A stretch of DNA of 64,000 bases from Angiostrongylus vasorum (Eukaryota > Nematoda > Chromadorea > Rhabditida > Metastrongylidae): positions 455,001 to 519,000 of the forward strand of contig JADANN010000222.1 of assembly GCA_018806985.1 (NCBI GenBank), given 5' to 3'. Under the pieces are notes generated by a model. It was given only the letters and a program-made list of their open reading frames with translations, made no database searches and had not been told where the DNA came from. A program made the translations under genes and the position numbers. Of this stretch, positions 55,056 through 64,000 are shown one piece after another (position 1 is the first letter of the stretch; every line of letters starts with the position of its first letter).

Positions 55056-58000
55056 CTACCACAACCATTGGCCAATGGCTTGTTGCTGCTCAGGTTGCTG
55101 TTGTTGCTGACTTTGTGGTTGCATTTGCCCGTAAGAAGGTAAGCTCATTGGCCGATTTAGATCAGTTGGCGTACTCATTCCAAATGGGTCAGAATGATTG
55201 TGAGGGGGACCTGCAATGAAAAAATATAGTGCTAGGTCATTTGATTTAACAATTCCCTATTCACCACCTGAATTAAAGAACAACATGTTTGCATGGTACC
55301 CACAGACCAGTGGACAAATATGAAAAGTAACGAAAAGTAACAAGGATAAGCAGTGAAAAGAAAAATGGAAACCTCGGTACGGGAACTGGAGTCACTAGAG
55401 ATGGAGTGTCGTTCATAGCTATCCTACTCTTCTCAATCAGCGGGGAACCAACTCTTCCCAAGTGCACATTCATTAGTGACATTGATCCAGGTGACATCGG
55501 TCCCGCCAATGACGGCGGTGCAGGGTTGGTAACGGAGAAGGCACGGGGAAGTGGTGAGAAACCGGAAATAGCATTAGATGTTCCTTGACCTACGACTGAA
55601 GACGGCAGTTGTTGGGCGTGCTGAGGAGAGTACCGCTGTTCAGTCTAGAAGAATCCCTATATTTATAAGTAAGTCGACACATGTACATATGTAAATCGAC
55701 AACGGAATGTGGGAAATATAGAAAATACCTGGAACGACTGTGATTCTGCCCACTGTGACACCGATTCACTGGGAGGAATTGGCCGGAACATAGCTTCAGG
55801 CGGTCCTGTCCTCTCGTGCAGCTGCAAAGAACACGTTTTTCAACCCATCATGTTTAATTCTAGGGAGATTGCCTGAGAACTCAGGTTGATCACATTGTTA
55901 TCAAATGACATACTTGAGCTGCAAGAGCAGCAAGTTGTTTAGCACGCCTGTAGCGCCGCCTCTGAGACTTATTTGCCGTTGTCCCATTATGGTGCTTGAG
56001 AATGTGCTCCTGAAACCAAAGCGTTAAAGTTTTTCACTGGATCACCCGTACCAGAGTAAAAATGCAGTGTTGTTTTCCTTTTAATGAAAATCCACGACGT
56101 AGAACCAATCGTAACCGTACATTGGCTACGGCTACTCATTATGTTTAGGTTTTTACGATAAGTAGACAAAATTATTAAACGAATAACTGTAAGGGAGTTA
56201 CTCCTATAAGTTGGTTCTTTAAAAACCTTCAGCTTGTCGCGGCGACTGGAAGCATAATCACAAGCATCACATTTGAAGGGCTTGTCTTCTAGATGAATGC
56301 GCTCGTGACGAACTAAGTGGGACTTCTCGATAAAACCTCGACCACAAATCTTGCAAATGTGCGCCCGTACAGCCATGTGTGTTCTCAGATGTGCTGCTAA
56401 CTGACTCTTCTTAGGTGAAGAGTAATCACAATTATCTACAAATTGGAAATGGAAAAGGTTCAAACAGAAGCCATTCCAAAACATGTACTACTTAAGTTAC
56501 GGAGTATCACGATTGTGTAGTCAACAACTTTTGAGTACGTTTTGAAAGTTACTTACCTATATGACAATAGAACATATCGCCTGTATGTTGTCTGCGATGT
56601 GTTGTCATATGGTCCGCATTAGAAGTTGCAAACCCACAATCTTCACATATCAAAGACCTGCAAAACAAAAAGTAAAACATAAATGGTCTCAGTTTTTCAA
56701 ACATACTTTATCGACGGCTATAAAGTTCGAAGTAGAGACAAATGGACAGAGGAAATACAGCCTAACCTCGGCTCATCATGTGACGCGAAATGTACTTCCA
56801 AAGCCGTATGGGTAATAAAACCTCGCCCGCATTCCTCACAATGAAGAGGTCTTTCATCCAAACTGCTATGCATTCGCTCGTGTGCCCACAGCTGAGTCCG
56901 TGATCTTGCCCGAAAGCCACATTCGAGACACTTGAAGAAGCGTTCAGTTGTGTGAGACAAACGGTGGGCTAAGAGCTCTTGTATTGAGTCCTTCACTACC
57001 ATTGGACACTGATCACATGCATAAGGAGCTTGAGGCCAGTGCTCGCGGCAATGTTCGTAGAATGATTTACTCCAAACAGCCTCATAATCACACAGTTGAC
57101 ACACATATAAGGTGTTGCGATTATGTTGCCGAGCTCGATGTTTCTCAAGTTCCTGAAAGCCAGGAATTGAAGGATAGTAAGAAATGATCTTTCAAACAGA
57201 ATCATAAAATTAAACGCAAATGTAACAAACGCATAAAAAATCCCAAACCTCCGTCGAACTGGTGAGGAATTTGCAAAACTTGCAAGCATGTGCTCCACCG
57301 TCAACATGCACATCCTCTCCGTCTTCTACTTCATCAGGATCAATGAGATCTTCGTGTGTGTAGGTGACAGCACCAGTAAGTGATGACGTCGCATAGACTC
57401 CATCTACTTCGTCATCGTCCAACATCGGCAGAACTTAAAAGAAGGATTTTCAACCAGACGCACCGTGTACGTATATAAAAGTATACACGATGCAACAAAA
57501 AATCCGACTTTCGTTATCGATTGTTCTCTTGGGTGGTCGACCTCTCCTTTTCGCAACAGCATTGATCGATTTCCGAAAACCTTTATTCTTGCCTAACCTG
57601 AATTTGATAAAAGTATGAGAAACGCCACATTCAAACACCTAATGAGGACTGCTCAAAAACAAAAAACAACAAAAAAACCTCTTTCTGCTAATGTCTGCTA
57701 AAGGGACAGATCCTAGGTTGATCTTTAAACGCAGACGTGGTTTCTCGACCCCTTCCTCGGTATATGAAGTATTAAGAACAGTACTAGTTGTCGGATGACC
57801 TTCGACTGGCGGTTCATCTTCCTCCTCGTCTTCCACATGTTCGAAACTTAAAGACTTATTTCACAAACAAGTACACTTACAATGCTAATAAGACCACCTA
57901 CAACAAATATCTATAAAATGCAGCAATAATGAGCTGATTTAAACACTACTGACACATTAGACACCTATAAAACACGGATGAGAGAAAGACGGAAAGAAGG

Positions 58001-60847
58001 ACCCGCATAGTGTGGTGGTGAACGCGTTTGCCCCAGAAAGGATAGTGGTGTGTTCGATCTCCACCGCAGATACCTGCGGCCTGGAATTTCGAGAATGTCT
58101 GAGCATCATTGTGGTTAATGTGCAGATCTGTTAAGCATGACAGCGTTGCTCACAATTTTTCGGCTCACTGTGCTTGAAAACATGTCACGCATGTAGCATT
58201 ATGAAAAGTAGATGATTTATGAAACCGTAAAGGTGACGTGAACACAAAGCTTACTTGTCTTGATTTTTCACGACAAAGTCAACTAATGCACAAAATGCAA
58301 GCAAACCTAGAATCATTTTCATAATCCTCTTCGGTTCCAGCTGTTAGATTCACACTGGGTCCTAGAAGAGCCGCTGCATCGCCTCCTAATTGTTGCGTCA
58401 ACGTACGAAACTGCTGCTCATATTTTGGCATAGGAATGGCACTGGCATGCCTACAGTGTAAAAATGGCCCATAATTTTGTATTTATACCTTTTAAAAAGG
58501 AATGTTAATAAAGAAAATGATGCCTAAAGGCACGTAGTGAAAGCTTTCCTGTGATAAACTCACATCGCAGCAAGCAGTGCATGTCTACAGCTATGGGATT
58601 TTGTGAGAAGTGGTGAATAGTCAAGAACGAATTCAAGTGCGTTATCGGATACGTCGGCTATATGACACCGATCAAGAAGCGGTCGAAAAGAAGATTCTCT
58701 AGCTTGAACGTCTTCTCCAACCCAGCGAATGATAAGCCTGAAAAACAGTTTTCTGTGATGGCTATGAAAACCAAGGGCGCATGTGGCGGCGTGGTCGGAG
58801 ATGCTCTGCTGTACAGATGGGATCGATCCTCGCACCTCTGGCCCGCCAAGCCCTTCAACCCTCCGGGGTCGGCGAATTCGTACCACACTTGTCTGGGAGG
58901 ATAGCAGCACTGACTCGATACATCGGTAGGCCATCACGAATCATTGTAAAAGCCAGATAGGCATTCAATCACCTCCAACGATAACTAGTGAAATCGAATA
59001 CATGGCGTATCCAGCCAGGACTGATCTACGCCGAGAGCTCCATCTTCTATTTTAAGGAAAATCAAAAAAAGATTTTCTCGCAAACCAACTTCAAATAGAC
59101 ATCAGGACTAATCACATCCTGATACTTAGGATCTTCCAGTATCTTTAAGAGTTGTTGCATTGGATATCTCAATATATCGACAGATTCAAGTAAACACCGA
59201 TTGATATTGACATCGAAATATTCTGATGCGGCCTGAAAATTAATGTTGAAAACGGATATAACAATAACTGCAAGTATTTTTTAAAAGGTAGAAATGAACT
59301 AAACTACAGCTTATGGTATTATAAGTTAACCTTTAGCAATGAAGGAAGATTGTATTTCGTAGCCAGCTGACGAACTGATAGAGAATTAGCTGCATCTAAG
59401 TACCTATCAAGATACTCAGCACAATAATTCTTCAGTTTGGTTACCTGGAAATTTCAAAAAGTAACCAATGATGCTACAATATTTGCAAAACTCCGGACCG
59501 CAGGTGTCTAAGGTGGTGATCGAACCAGCTATTACCCTTTCCTAGAGTGAGGTAGGAGCCTAGAGTGTTCACCACAACACCATGCGGGCCATTCGTTTCG
59601 CCTTTCGTTCAGCCTTGTTCTAACTTGTAGGTGCTATCAGTAATACTACCAATGTAATGCTCTCTACAGACTGACGAACCACGAAATAAAAAGTGACCAA
59701 ATTTAAAAAGTATTGATCGAATCCACTAACTAGCGCGGTCATAAATGTACGTACTGACTGACGTACCAAGAAATTGTTCGCCAACCGCAGTAGTTCTGCA
59801 ACGGTAGTTCGATCAATAACGACACATCCACTATACATGTAGTTCAGCAACAATTCAAACGCTTTCGGATGCTGGCAGTTGACGACAACCTAGGAGAGAA
59901 CGTTAGCATTGTGGTGAATGGAAAGTGTTCATGATCAAACAGACATCCACAAGAAATACCTGTTCTTTTGTCACCTTTGTGGACTTAAGGATCGAGTCAA
60001 AATACGGACTACATGAGGCTAAGATATTCCTATGAGCGGAAAACTGTCTGTCCTTCACAACTATGCACACGTCACAGAATCGTCCAGTTTCTCGCTGATA
60101 CCTCATACGTTCGAGGACTAAATTAGAGAACTCATTTAATATGTTTAACTAATCTAAGAACCTTAATTTTAAAACTGACGCTCATTTACTCTCGTTGATA
60201 ATAATCAATACCTTTCTGGATTGTTAAAGTAACACAAGGTTGAGAAACAAGTTTATTTGGCCAACGTTTCGACGTCTTCGTCTTCATCAAAGCCGATGAT
60301 ACGAGTGGATCCACAGTTGTCTACAGAGATTCGTCGGCTCTCATGAAGACGAAAACACTGAAACGTTAGCCGAATAAATCTTTTTGTCCAACTTGTGTTA
60401 GATTAATCTAAGATGGTATCTAAGAAGTTTTTACCAACATAGCTTGACCAGAGACAAAAGTCTATTCTATTGTGAACTGGAAGAAGGAAATGAAAAGAAA
60501 GAAAACAATACTCGTGAAGACTCAAACATTTACTTGATGTTGACAGAACTATGTATTCTTTCACTGATAAGCTAACAGAAGGCTGAGAAGTGATGTTTCT
60601 TTTCGGCTAACGTTTCAACGTCTTCGTCTTGAAGCTTATCAAAGAAAGAATACATATTGATTAGTCATGCAGAGGTTAAAGGAAAGTCGGGTCTGAAATG
60701 TCAACAAAATGTTGAAGAAATTCAGAAGCTAAAAAAAAAGCAAAAGAAAAAGCAACTTCGTATTTCCTTACCGATACTTCCATGCTGATCAGTGAACGAC
60801 ATCGGATTCAGACCAGTACTCTCACAGCTAGCTGCTAGAGCCGCCAT
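55056..60847 (-). CDS. eor-1: EOR-1-like BTB/BACK and nine-C2H2-zinc-finger transcription factor
   Basis: Seventeen exons (60847-60772, 60117-59960, 59889-59767, 59444-59331, 59232-59090, 58737-58564, 58450-58307, 57846-57679, 57597-57509, 57433-57249, 57152-56767, 56657-56557, 56435-56227, 56009-55914, 55821-55729, 55644-55428, 55210-55056) give about 876 aa. Order: BTB (residues 30-130, [20 protein letters not shown]), BACK (150-255), acidic part, AT-hook-like [10 protein letters not shown] (about 385), nine C2H2 fingers (446-695, first CKFCKF, eighth [18 protein letters not shown]), and a Pro/Ser/Gln-rich tail ending IGQWLW. C. elegans EOR-1, a PLZF-like nuclear factor acting with Ras and Wnt signalling, has the same layout and similar length, hence the symbol. 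The last join is uncertain: the more obvious donor at 55,373 is out of phase with the Gln-rich exon. Confidence 0.87.
57960..58115 (+). repeat. SINE-A copy in an intron of the eor-1-like gene
   Basis: 'gcatagtgtggtggtgaacgcgttt', 'gtgtgttcgatctccaccgc' and 'agatacctgcggcctgg' show box A, box B and the family tail. It lies antisense to the host gene in the intron between 57,847 and 58,306. Confidence 0.78.
58765..59000 (+). repeat. SINE-B copy in an intron of the eor-1-like gene
   Basis: 'gtggtcggagatgctctgc' and 'gatgggatcgatcctcgcacc' are followed by 'ccggggtcggcgaattcgtacc', 'ctgggaggatagcagcactg' and a 'cattcaatcacctcca' tail. It lies antisense to the host gene. Confidence 0.72.
59465..59640 (-). 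repeat. SINE-A copy in an intron of the eor-1-like gene
   Basis: 'gatgctacaatatttgcaaa', 'ctccggaccgcaggtgtct', 'ggtgatcgaaccagctatta' and 'gtgttcaccacaacacc' follow the reversed SINE-A order. It is in the same orientation as the host gene. Confidence 0.76.
60230..60400. mobile_element. MITE copy, first intron of the eor-1-like gene
   Basis: A 171-bp element with inverted arms ('taacacaaggttgagaaaca' and its complement 'tgttaga...acttgtg') and the family core 'acgtcttcgtcttcatcaaa' and 'gccgatgat'. Related to 52,672-52,885. A shorter piece with 'ggctaacgtttcaacgtcttcg' is at about 60,600-60,635. Confidence 0.78.
60600..60635. repeat. MITE end fragment
   Basis: 'ttttcggctaacgtttcaacgtcttcgtcttgaag' is one arm of the MITE family, without its partner arm. 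Confidence 0.6.
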
Positions 60848-60905
60848 CTTTCTCACCTTCTCTCACCCACCGTTGGTATCCGTCGCTTGAATCGCAATTT
60901 TTGGA
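60848..60905 (-). promoter_or_regulatory. Short 5' leader with possible trans-splice acceptor
   Basis: On the minus strand a GTTGTTTTTAG acceptor-like site ends at 60,906, about 58 nt before the ATG of the eor-1-like gene, and no intron donor precedes it nearby. In nematodes this layout often marks spliced-leader addition. This is inference only. Confidence 0.35.
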
Positions 60906-61139
60906 CTAAAAACAACACACCAGTACAATTCCGAGCTCCCACACATGTCATTTAAAAATTAATAAAGTGCAGGAATAAAGCCCTTACATCCAATATGAGT
61001 ATAATATAGTATAGACAACGATGTGCAAGCCCGTTGAATACAATGCGCTCAGATGGACGCAACTGCGTACCAACCCCCGACATCCTTTTTGGCGACGGCA
61101 AAATCTATGTCTCGTACGTGATCCATACCCTCCAGTGTA

Positions 61140-61285
61140 GAGAAGAACAAGACGAAAGAACCGCATGGTTTGGTGGTGAACGCGTTAACCACGTGCAAGG
61201 GTAATAACTTGTTCGATCCCCATCGCAGACACCTACGGTCCGGAGATTTGCAAATATCTCAGCATCATTGTGGTGATAGCCCAGT
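61140..61285 (+). repeat. SINE-A copy
   Basis: 'gcatggtttggtggtgaacgcgttaacc', 'aacttgttcgatccccatcgc', 'agacacctacggtccggag' and 'gcaaatatctcagcatcattg' match the family end to end apart from the missing first third. Confidence 0.76.
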
Positions 61286-61311
61286 AGAGTCTTACAATGA
61301 AACTGTTTTCA

Positions 61312-61449
61312 GATTATCATTATCATCACTAGCAACGAAGAACATCACTCAGTGACTGAACATGAGGAGCCTGTGGACGACGAAAAAGTGGGAAAAAAAC
61401 TTTCGAATACTTTATATCAAGTAGTTTCCAGCATAATTACAACAATCCG
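61312..61449 (+). CDS. Candidate plus-strand exon, unknown gene
   Basis: A consensus CTGTTTTCAG acceptor and a GTAAGT donor frame a single open frame reading TSNEEHHSVTEHEEPVDDEK, then VGKKLSNTLYQVVSSIITTI and REK. The acidic first half is protein-like and both other frames are closed. A possible first exon, MRSDGRNCVPTPDILFGDGK with a phase-0 GTGATC donor, lies at about 61,048-61,122 before the SINE. Joining to the next plus-strand exon candidate (62,086-62,160, ERFKRRYTTSEVDALSYLLF) makes a TAA at the junction, so the model fails or ends there. The family is unknown. Confidence 0.38.
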
Positions 61450-61484
61450 AGAAAAATGTAAGTGACGGAGCACATACTTATCTT

Positions 61485-61690
61485 AGAAAGTAGTAGAACA
61501 TCGACAACACGGAGATTGGGTCTTGGCAAAACTATGGAATTTACGAAGCTAGAAGAAGTAATCACACGATAGTCACTTGAATGACTTTTCGAACCATCTG
61601 ATGATGTTGACTGATGCATCAATCTCTGCTTCCACCTCATCAATGCGATGAGACGACGACGGATAGGTGAGCACTTTGCAACCAATTCTC
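61485..61690 (-). CDS. Candidate minus-strand exon, unknown gene
   Basis: A 68-codon open frame on the minus strand (CSPIRRRLIALMRWKQRLMH, then SSDGSKSHSSDYRVITSSSF) ends at a strong GTATGT donor (exon end about 61,484). Its entry phase fits the donor of the candidate exon at 62,396-62,570. The acceptor is poor (ACTAATGAAG). It conflicts with the plus-strand exon candidates on either side, and only one strand is likely to be right. Confidence 0.33.
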
Positions 61691-61749
61691 TTCATTAGTT
61701 TGTTTAAAAGACATAGAAAATGTAGATGTACCATTTATACTGCTCACCA

Positions 61750-62005
61750 CCACCATGGGTGCAGTGGTTAGAGACGCCCTGCAATACACATGGGTTCGAT
61801 CCCGCGCCCCGGGGTCACCAATCACCTAATTCATCCAGGGTCGGCAAACTGGTGCCATACTTCTCTGGGAGGATAGCAGCATGAGCTCGATATATAGGTA
61901 GGCTAACGCAAGTGATTGGTCAGATATGCATTCAATCAGGTCTAGTGATGCTTAATGAAGTTCAATGCATAACACATCCCTTGGGGATTGGTCAACGCCA
62001 TGAGC
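61750..62005 (+). repeat. SINE-B copy, nearly complete
   Basis: 'gggtgcagtggttagagacgcc' (box A) and 'catgggttcgatcccgc' (box B) are followed by 'ccagggtcggcaaactggtgcc', 'tctgggaggatagcagcatg' and a 'cattcaatcaggtctagtg' tail. It is the best reference copy for the family in this window. Confidence 0.8.
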
Positions 62006-62085
62006 TTCATCCTTTAGGCACACTACAGTCTCCATACGGGGCGTTATGGGTTAACTGTAATTCTTACTGCTTTGACTAATTTTTC

Positions 62086-62160
62086 AGAAGAAAGATTCAA
62101 GAGACGATACACCACTTCTGAGGTGGACGCACTAAGCTATCTGCTGTTTTCAAATCTTTA
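62086..62160 (+). CDS. Candidate plus-strand exon, unknown gene
   Basis: The consensus ACTAATTTTTCAG acceptor and a GTAAGA donor frame ERFKRRYTTSEVDALSYLLF and then SNLY, entering in phase 1 and leaving in phase 0. A possible terminal exon after it (from about 62,222) reads SETVRLTTLNKDD and a stop. Signals are good but the upstream join is unresolved. Confidence 0.38.
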
Positions 62161-62395
62161 TGTAAGAGCGATAAACGAAGACTTTAACTCTTAGAGTGAT
62201 TCGATTTCCATTCATACGTAGTCGGAAACGGTGCGCCTCACAACACTAAACAAAGATGACTGAGCTTACAGTGCCTTTTGAAACAAAAGTGAATACAAAC
62301 TAATAGTCTTTGCTAAAAAGTTAGAAGCTTCTTCTACTTTACTGCAATGAAACCACGATTTTATGGATCCCAAAAGACCGCCTTTTTCATTTACA

Positions 62396-62570
62396 CTGGC
62401 CTTTCAAACGGCGAAGCAATTTGACAAGAGGGATTCTGTCCAGTAGGACACTACCATGTCCTCCAAGGTGCCAGAGAGCTTTGCCACTGTCGGGATTGGA
62501 TTCGAGAAATATTTCGAAAGCAAGTTTTGTTCTGATTTCTTTCTCTTGAATTACGGACAACTTTACGAAC
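62396..62570 (-). CDS. Candidate minus-strand exon, unknown gene
   Basis: The minus-strand frame reads LSVIQEKEIRTKLAFEIFLE, then SNPDSGKALWHLGGHGSVLL and DRIPLVKLLRRLKG, with a GTGTAA donor after it. It is one of the most protein-like unassigned frames in the window. The acceptor TTCGTAAAG is acceptable. No domain is recognised. Phase fits the candidate exon at 61,485-61,690. Confidence 0.38.
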
Positions 62571-62989
62571 AACAATTTTGAAAAATCATGTGTACTCTAG
62601 TAGCGAGAAAGCACTTTCTTAGTCGCGTATTTAATTCCTATACGATGCCCGCTCGAGCATAATAAACTTCGTTTAGAACTATTATAAGAAATTGGTAACG
62701 AAATTTAAGTTTTTAAAGTTTCTAACGCAAAAGCGGCAGCTGAGAAATAAATGATACATTGGTGACCATCACCTTATGCTGTAGGATGAAATCTCGATTC
62801 ATTTTTTTCGTGTTCGAAAGATAAGCCATTGAGCGACGATGGCGAACAGAATGTATGTGGGCTCCAGAAAATCAGCATTTAATTGTAGTAAAACAAGAGA
62901 ACTTTTATACTGTAGGCAAAGAATTGTGGATTTAAACAGTTGTTTTGAAACCAACAAAATTCACCATATCATATGTGCCTACATACATA

Positions 62990-63250
62990 GTCGCTAGTTC
63001 GACCCTGTACATGACCAATCAAGCCTCCCATACCTCAAGGGTCATCGAAGTAGTAATAAAATTTTCTGCAGAAGTTAGCTCCGATGCAGAAAGACTACTG
63101 AATATCCATAATGAAGACTTGGTAACGCTCTACGACAGTGACCTCGACCACCGATATTCATAAAAAAATAACAAGTAGCAGCCGAACCTAGAGCAAATCA
63201 AAGAGTTTACTGGATGACGGATGCGAAATAATGAAGAATGAAGGAAGTGC
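62990..63250 (+). repeat. SINE-C-like remnant
   Basis: 'cgctagttcgaccctgtac' (box-B-like) and the tail text 'gacctcgaccaccgatattcataaa', 'ggatgacggatgcgaaataatga' and 'ggaagtgctg' match SINE-C. The middle is unrelated. The 72-codon plus-strand frame across it is not called. Confidence 0.5.
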
Positions 63251-63465
63251 TGTAGTCTGCACATGGTCGCAATTCAGATTTCAGATAAGTGAATCTATAT
63301 AGCTTTTCTATAATGAGAAAACCGGAGTCTCGTACGGAAGATGTGCAATATTTTAGAAGCATTTCTCTGTTAAAATCTTTGTTATGATGGCTGGTGGTAG
63401 TAATTTCATTTCCGTCCATACACTTGATATTACTGTGTTAATTCTGCAAACACCCAATAGTTTAC

Positions 63466-64000
63466 CGACTCATTGTGGCTTGTAGGTGATCCTGGGTGGC
63501 GGGCTGCGATGGGCAGCGGGGGGAATTCGTCATCCCGGCAAGGTCTCCCAAGCCGAGAAGGAGTCCGGCGATTCCATCAGGAAGACAAGCTAAGAGTAAA
63601 CCAATACCAGGATCCGCCACCGTCCTGGTATCGAACTTATCGCGTGGTGGCAAATATCGCTCTGATCCACAAGGGCGGCGGCTGCCTGAGGTGTTGACGA
63701 CCTGAGGAAAGCCTCAATCAGGCTGACCTCGGAACTCCACGGAACAACAATGGCTAAACCAGCAAAAAATTCTGCCTCAGCAACCAGGCAAACTCGGCGC
63801 TCCGGTTTACGACGTCGAGTGCTGAGATAACCGGTGAGAGGTGATCAAATCTCAGGTTACACAGGACGTCACTGTAAACAGACAAAACGAACATGCCAGC
63901 GACACACCATGGAGACTGCTTCTTGCTGTGCATCTATAATGCCAAAACAGTCTTTTCAGACATTTACGCCCTTCTTAATGCAGCCGGTTTTACCAAATTG
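63466..64000 (+). mobile_element. 5' end of an RTE-like LINE (second clade), cut by window end
   Basis: The leader (63,466-63,750) matches the solo repeats at 15.9, 31.9 and 53.1 kb and reaches a possible ATG at 63,751. After it, from about 63,920, the frame CFLLCIYNAKTVFSDIYALL and then NAAGFTKL corresponds to the start of the endonuclease domain (usual form RL.TYNARTVS.D..LHALL.AA). Stops before it show decay. The rest lies beyond the window. Confidence 0.68.

Noticed and set aside
57121..57152. Suspected frameshift in the first zinc-finger exon of the eor-1-like gene
   Set aside because: Re-reading the bases showed the frame is continuous from the exon start at 57,152 through the second finger.
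61750..61820. Possible functional tRNA gene (box A and box B visible)
   Set aside because: No cloverleaf with paired acceptor stem could be drawn, and the same head plus tail occurs in several SINE-B copies.

Overview
The window looks like nuclear DNA of a parasitic nematode, most likely a strongylid such as a hookworm. The basis is: introns of about 40 to 700 nt with TTTTCAG-type acceptors, an EOR-1-like BTB/nine-zinc-finger gene, an SLC46-like transporter gene, and many decayed RTE-type LINEs of the kind I recall from hookworm genomes. The species call is inference. Most of the 64 kb is repeat. I see no CRISPR array, rRNA, prokaryotic operon or wholly new system.

Layout. 0-5.3 kb: mostly unassigned, with three short candidate minus-strand exons near 4.2-5.0 kb. 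5.3-11.8 kb: a nested repeat locus, where an RTE LINE (A, plus strand) is interrupted by a Penelope-like fragment and by a second RTE copy (B, minus strand) flanked by a 12-bp target-site duplication. 12-17.8 kb: repeat debris and an internally deleted mariner. 17.8-20.8 kb: a six-exon minus-strand gene for a secreted Ser/Thr-rich protein of about 651 aa. 22-47 kb: RTE copies D to G, a second LINE clade, a nearly complete but decayed Penelope-like element with a GIY-YIG domain, and a mariner with both terminal inverted repeats that contains an RTE insertion. 49-51 kb: SINE debris and a weak candidate exon.

51.0-60.9 kb is the gene-dense part. An intact seven-exon SLC46-like transporter (plus, 446 aa) converges on a 17-exon eor-1-like transcription factor gene (minus, about 876 aa), with about 250 bp between the two stop codons. 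Their introns carry tRNA-derived SINEs, a MITE family and a piece of LINE 5' end. 61-62.6 kb holds coding-like exons on both strands that I cannot order. 63.5-64 kb is the 5' end of another LINE, cut off by the window edge.

The host genes show no functional link to one another. The most interesting repeat observation is a roughly 300-360 bp element at 15.9, 31.9 and 53.1 kb. It carries the 5' end of the 63.5 kb LINE joined to a shared short 3' end, an architecture like that of RIME/SIDER elements. Exon coordinates were worked out by hand from splice sites and reading phase, so they are models and not transcript-confirmed.
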